NCBI GenBank assembly: GCA_017516785.1
Contig: JAFXAV010000084.1
Location: 1 to 7,286 of the forward strand
From: Oscillospiraceae bacterium
Lineage (GTDB): Bacteria > Bacillota_A > Clostridia > Oscillospirales > Oscillospiraceae
DNA length: 7,286 nt
Direction of reading: 5' to 3'
Part shown: positions 6,017 to 7,286 of the stretch, piece by piece
Numbering within the stretch: the stretch's first letter is position 1
Layout: every line of letters starts with the position of its first letter
Translations under genes and position numbers: made by a program
Notes under the pieces: generated by a model
Database searches by the model: none
Seen by the model: only the letters and a program-made list of their open reading frames with translations
Told to the model about the DNA's origin: nothing

Positions 6017-7177
6017 TTATTTCTTGGAGTATTCGTGAGCAAAGTTGTAGCACTCGAACAGAGTGGGATTCACGTCGCCGGGCGTGACGAATGCCTTGTC
6101 AGGCATGAAGATGAAGCCGCCGCCAGGAGCGCAGGTATCCACAACACGCTTGATGTGATCCTTGATGTCCTCGAACTTCTTCAGACGGACATCTGCCATC
6201 TTCAGACCGCCAACGATGATCTGGTGGTGGCCCAGACGCTCGTAGATGTCGAAAATGTCATCATCGTCAACCATCAGCACATAGCTGTCCTTGGGTGCAT
6301 CCAGGAAGAAGTCGGCCAGCTGGCCCCACTTGCCTTCCAGGATCAGAGCGATCTTGCCGCCGGAGGCAGCGATCCACTCGGCATAACGTTTCTCGTAAGG
6401 CCAGTAGAATTCCTTGAACTGCTTGGGGCTCAGGTAAGCGGGGATATGGCAGGGCTGGAAGGGCAGGCCCTGGGAAGGATCATAGGGATTTGCGACCTGG
6501 GCTGCGCACTTGTAGTCCCAGATGGCGTCCAGTGCGGCATGGACCTTGGCGGGCTGACGGCGCAGGTCGGTCAGCGTGCCGCGGAAGCCGCGGAAGTAGT
6601 CAAAGATGTGATCCAGGGGGGTATTGATCATACCAACACCCAGGTTCATAACGGTGGGGATGCCGTAATGCTCAGCCAGATACTGACCGTTGGCACCCAT
6701 CTGCAGCACCATGGTATCAACCATTGTGCCGGCGAAAGTCTTCAGCAGTTCCTTGGTCTTGTCCCGGTCCTCAAACAGGTAGGGATACTTTCTGGGCAGC
6801 AGAACATTGGCGATAAATGCCTTGGGGTCGGCGATCAGCTGGTCGTATTCGTCGGCCTTCATGGGGGACAGCTGCAGGTGGACGATAGAACCATCATCCG
6901 CCAGCTTGTTCTCTGCGGTGGGGAAGCACTTGGTAATGGTGGGAGAAGTGGTCAGGCCTGCCAGGCAGCAGACGTCCAGCCACATATTGTCCAGGAAGGC
7001 GTTCATGGCTGCAGCGTAAGCCATGTGGTCGCCTTCCACATCGAAGGCCGTCTTGTCTCCGTAGAAGAAGCCGCCGCCGTTGTTGAACATGGCGGTGGGC
7101 ATCCAGTCACCCTCCTGACGGTTCAGGGCTTTCTGGTATACTTCGAATCTCTTTGCGTACAACTGTTTCGTGTCCAT
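6017..7177 (-). CDS. UroD-family corrinoid-dependent methyltransferase (MT I), methyl donor unknown
   Basis: A 386-residue protein of the uroporphyrinogen decarboxylase/cobalamin-independent methionine synthase-like barrel superfamily, whose non-heme-pathway members demethylate substrates and methylate a corrinoid protein. The opening pattern EGDWMP (22-27), the late VGG (322-324) and GGGFIFMPD (352-360) followed by PGDVNP fit this family. At the place where MtaA/MtbA carry an HxC zinc motif the sequence reads LILEGKW, with E281, and an acidic run D304-D307 follows. This resembles the UroD-like O-demethylase type rather than the classical zinc-thiolate type. The start at 7177 is chosen because AGGAGG (7184-7189) lies six bases upstream; a longer frame from 7252 would extend through the leader and its promoter elements. 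It heads an operon with methyltransferase II, corrinoid protein and activator, so a true heme-pathway decarboxylase is unlikely. An aryl methyl ether is the leading donor candidate by gene-order analogy, with low confidence. Confidence 0.9.
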   Translation of the reverse strand: MDTKQLYAKRFEVYQKALNRQEGDWMPTAMFNNGGGFFYGDKTAFDVEGDHMAYAAAMNAFLDNMWLDVCCLAGLTTSPTITKCFPTAENKLADDGSIVHLQLSPMKADEYDQLIADPKAFIANVLLPRKYPYLFEDRDKTKELLKTFAGTMVDTMVLQMGANGQYLAEHYGIPTVMNLGVGMINTPLDHIFDYFRGFRGTLTDLRRQPAKVHAALDAIWDYKCAAQVANPYDPSQGLPFQPCHIPAYLSPKQFKEFYWPYEKRYAEWIAASGGKIALILEGKWGQLADFFLDAPKDSYVLMVDDDDIFDIYERLGHHQIIVGGLKMADVRLKKFEDIKDHIKRVVDTCAPGGGFIFMPDKAFVTPGDVNPTLFECYNFAHEYSKK

Positions 7178-7183
7178 GTTATT

Positions 7184-7189
7184 CCTCCT
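7184..7189 (-). promoter_or_regulatory. Ribosome binding site that fixes the MT I start
   Basis: AGGAGG on the minus strand, six bases before ATG 7177. It decides this start over the in-frame ATG at 7252, which has no comparable site and whose extra 25 codons would read through the inverted repeat and promoter region. Confidence 0.85.
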
Positions 7190-7201
7190 GTATAAATTAT
7201 T

Positions 7202-7223
7202 CTTATCACAGCCAAATGATAAG
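7202..7223. promoter_or_regulatory. Inverted repeat, operator-like, in the operon leader
   Basis: CTTATCA (7202-7208) and TGATAAG (7217-7223) are perfect 7-base inverted copies, 8 bases apart, lying between the likely promoter and the ribosome site of the methyltransferase operon. This is a good place for a dimeric repressor to bind; it could instead fold as an mRNA hairpin. The cognate regulator is not in the window and may be encoded just off the right edge. Confidence 0.5.
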
Positions 7224-7229
7224 TTCCTA

Positions 7230-7235
7230 TTTATA
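7230..7235 (-). promoter_or_regulatory. Candidate -10 element of the methyltransferase operon promoter
   Basis: TATAAA on the minus strand, which would place the start of transcription near 7223 and give a leader of about 45 bases. The matching -35 region is only a T-rich run, so the promoter would be weak or activator-dependent. Two short palindromes surround it, CCTAT-TT-ATAGG (7226-7237) and GTAA-C-TTAC (7238-7246). The call rests on one hexamer and its position. Confidence 0.35.
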
Positions 7236-7246
7236 GGGTAACTTAC

Positions 7247-7275
7247 TTGCACAAAAAAAGCAATTGTGATATAAT
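7247..7275 (+). promoter_or_regulatory. Divergent promoter with extended -10, facing off the right edge
   Basis: TATAAT at 7270-7275 is a perfect -10 hexamer and is preceded by TG one base away (7267-7268), the extended -10 pattern. A 17-base spacer separates it from TTGCAC at 7247-7252, which keeps only the TTG of the -35 consensus. It points to the plus strand, away from the methyltransferase operon, so a gene, often a regulator in this arrangement, probably begins just outside the window. Confidence 0.65.
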
Positions 7276-7286
7276 CGTTTTCAGTA

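Noticed and set aside
6008..7195. A 395-residue plus-strand open frame
   Set aside because: It mirrors the UroD-family methyltransferase almost end to end and has no recognisable motif; the minus-strand product is a clear family member.
7178..7252. A 25-codon N-terminal extension of the MT I gene from ATG 7252
   Set aside because: It would read through the inverted repeat and promoter elements, has no ribosome site, and does not match the family, whereas ATG 7177 has AGGAGG six bases upstream.
1..7286. CRISPR arrays, tRNA or rRNA genes, insertion sequence ends
   Set aside because: I saw no regularly spaced repeats, no cloverleaf with a TTCRANYC-type arm, no rRNA blocks and no transposase or terminal repeats; the only mobile element sign is the group IIC intron.

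Overview
The window looks like a piece of an anaerobic Firmicutes genome (class Clostridia, plausibly a gut Oscillospirales or Lachnospirales member). The reasons are strong AAGGAG-type ribosome binding sites before nearly every gene, a moderately GC-rich coding style, a group IIC intron of the Firmicutes type, and a corrinoid/tetrahydrofolate methyl-transfer system of the kind found in acetogens and their relatives. The species assignment is inference.

Layout. Positions 1-178 hold the 5' end of a group IIC intron on the minus strand, running off the left edge. It sits just beyond a stem-loop terminator (183-219). Positions 282-1690 (+) are the remains of a tungsten aldehyde:ferredoxin oxidoreductase gene, with an internal in-frame deletion of roughly 150-165 codons and a frameshift in a C6 run. 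A two-way terminator (1713-1758) separates it from a convergent minus-strand operon that fills the rest of the window.

The operon reads from right to left: a UroD-family methyltransferase (7177-6017), an unannotated 41-residue acidic protein (5983-5858), a pterin-binding methylcorrinoid:tetrahydrofolate methyltransferase (5799-4990), a corrinoid protein (4959-4330), an intrinsic terminator-like hairpin (4288-4319), a four-helix membrane protein (4267-3809), a RACo-type reductive activator of corrinoid proteins (3780-2320), and a DUF2284 cysteine-rich protein (2316-1792). The leader at 7178-7286 carries an inverted repeat and a strong promoter facing the other way, off the right edge.

How they work together (known for the families; inferred here). 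Methyltransferase I takes a methyl group from an unknown substrate to Co(I) of the corrinoid protein. The pterin-binding enzyme passes it to tetrahydrofolate. RACo reduces accidentally oxidised Co(II) back to Co(I) using ATP. This is the four-part arrangement of O-demethylases (methyltransferase I, corrinoid protein, methyltransferase II, activating enzyme). The methyltransferase I lacks the classical HxC zinc motif of MtaA/MtbA, so the methyl donor cannot be read from the sequence; an aryl methyl ether is the leading guess. The small acidic protein, membrane protein and DUF2284 protein are the undescribed parts of the system.
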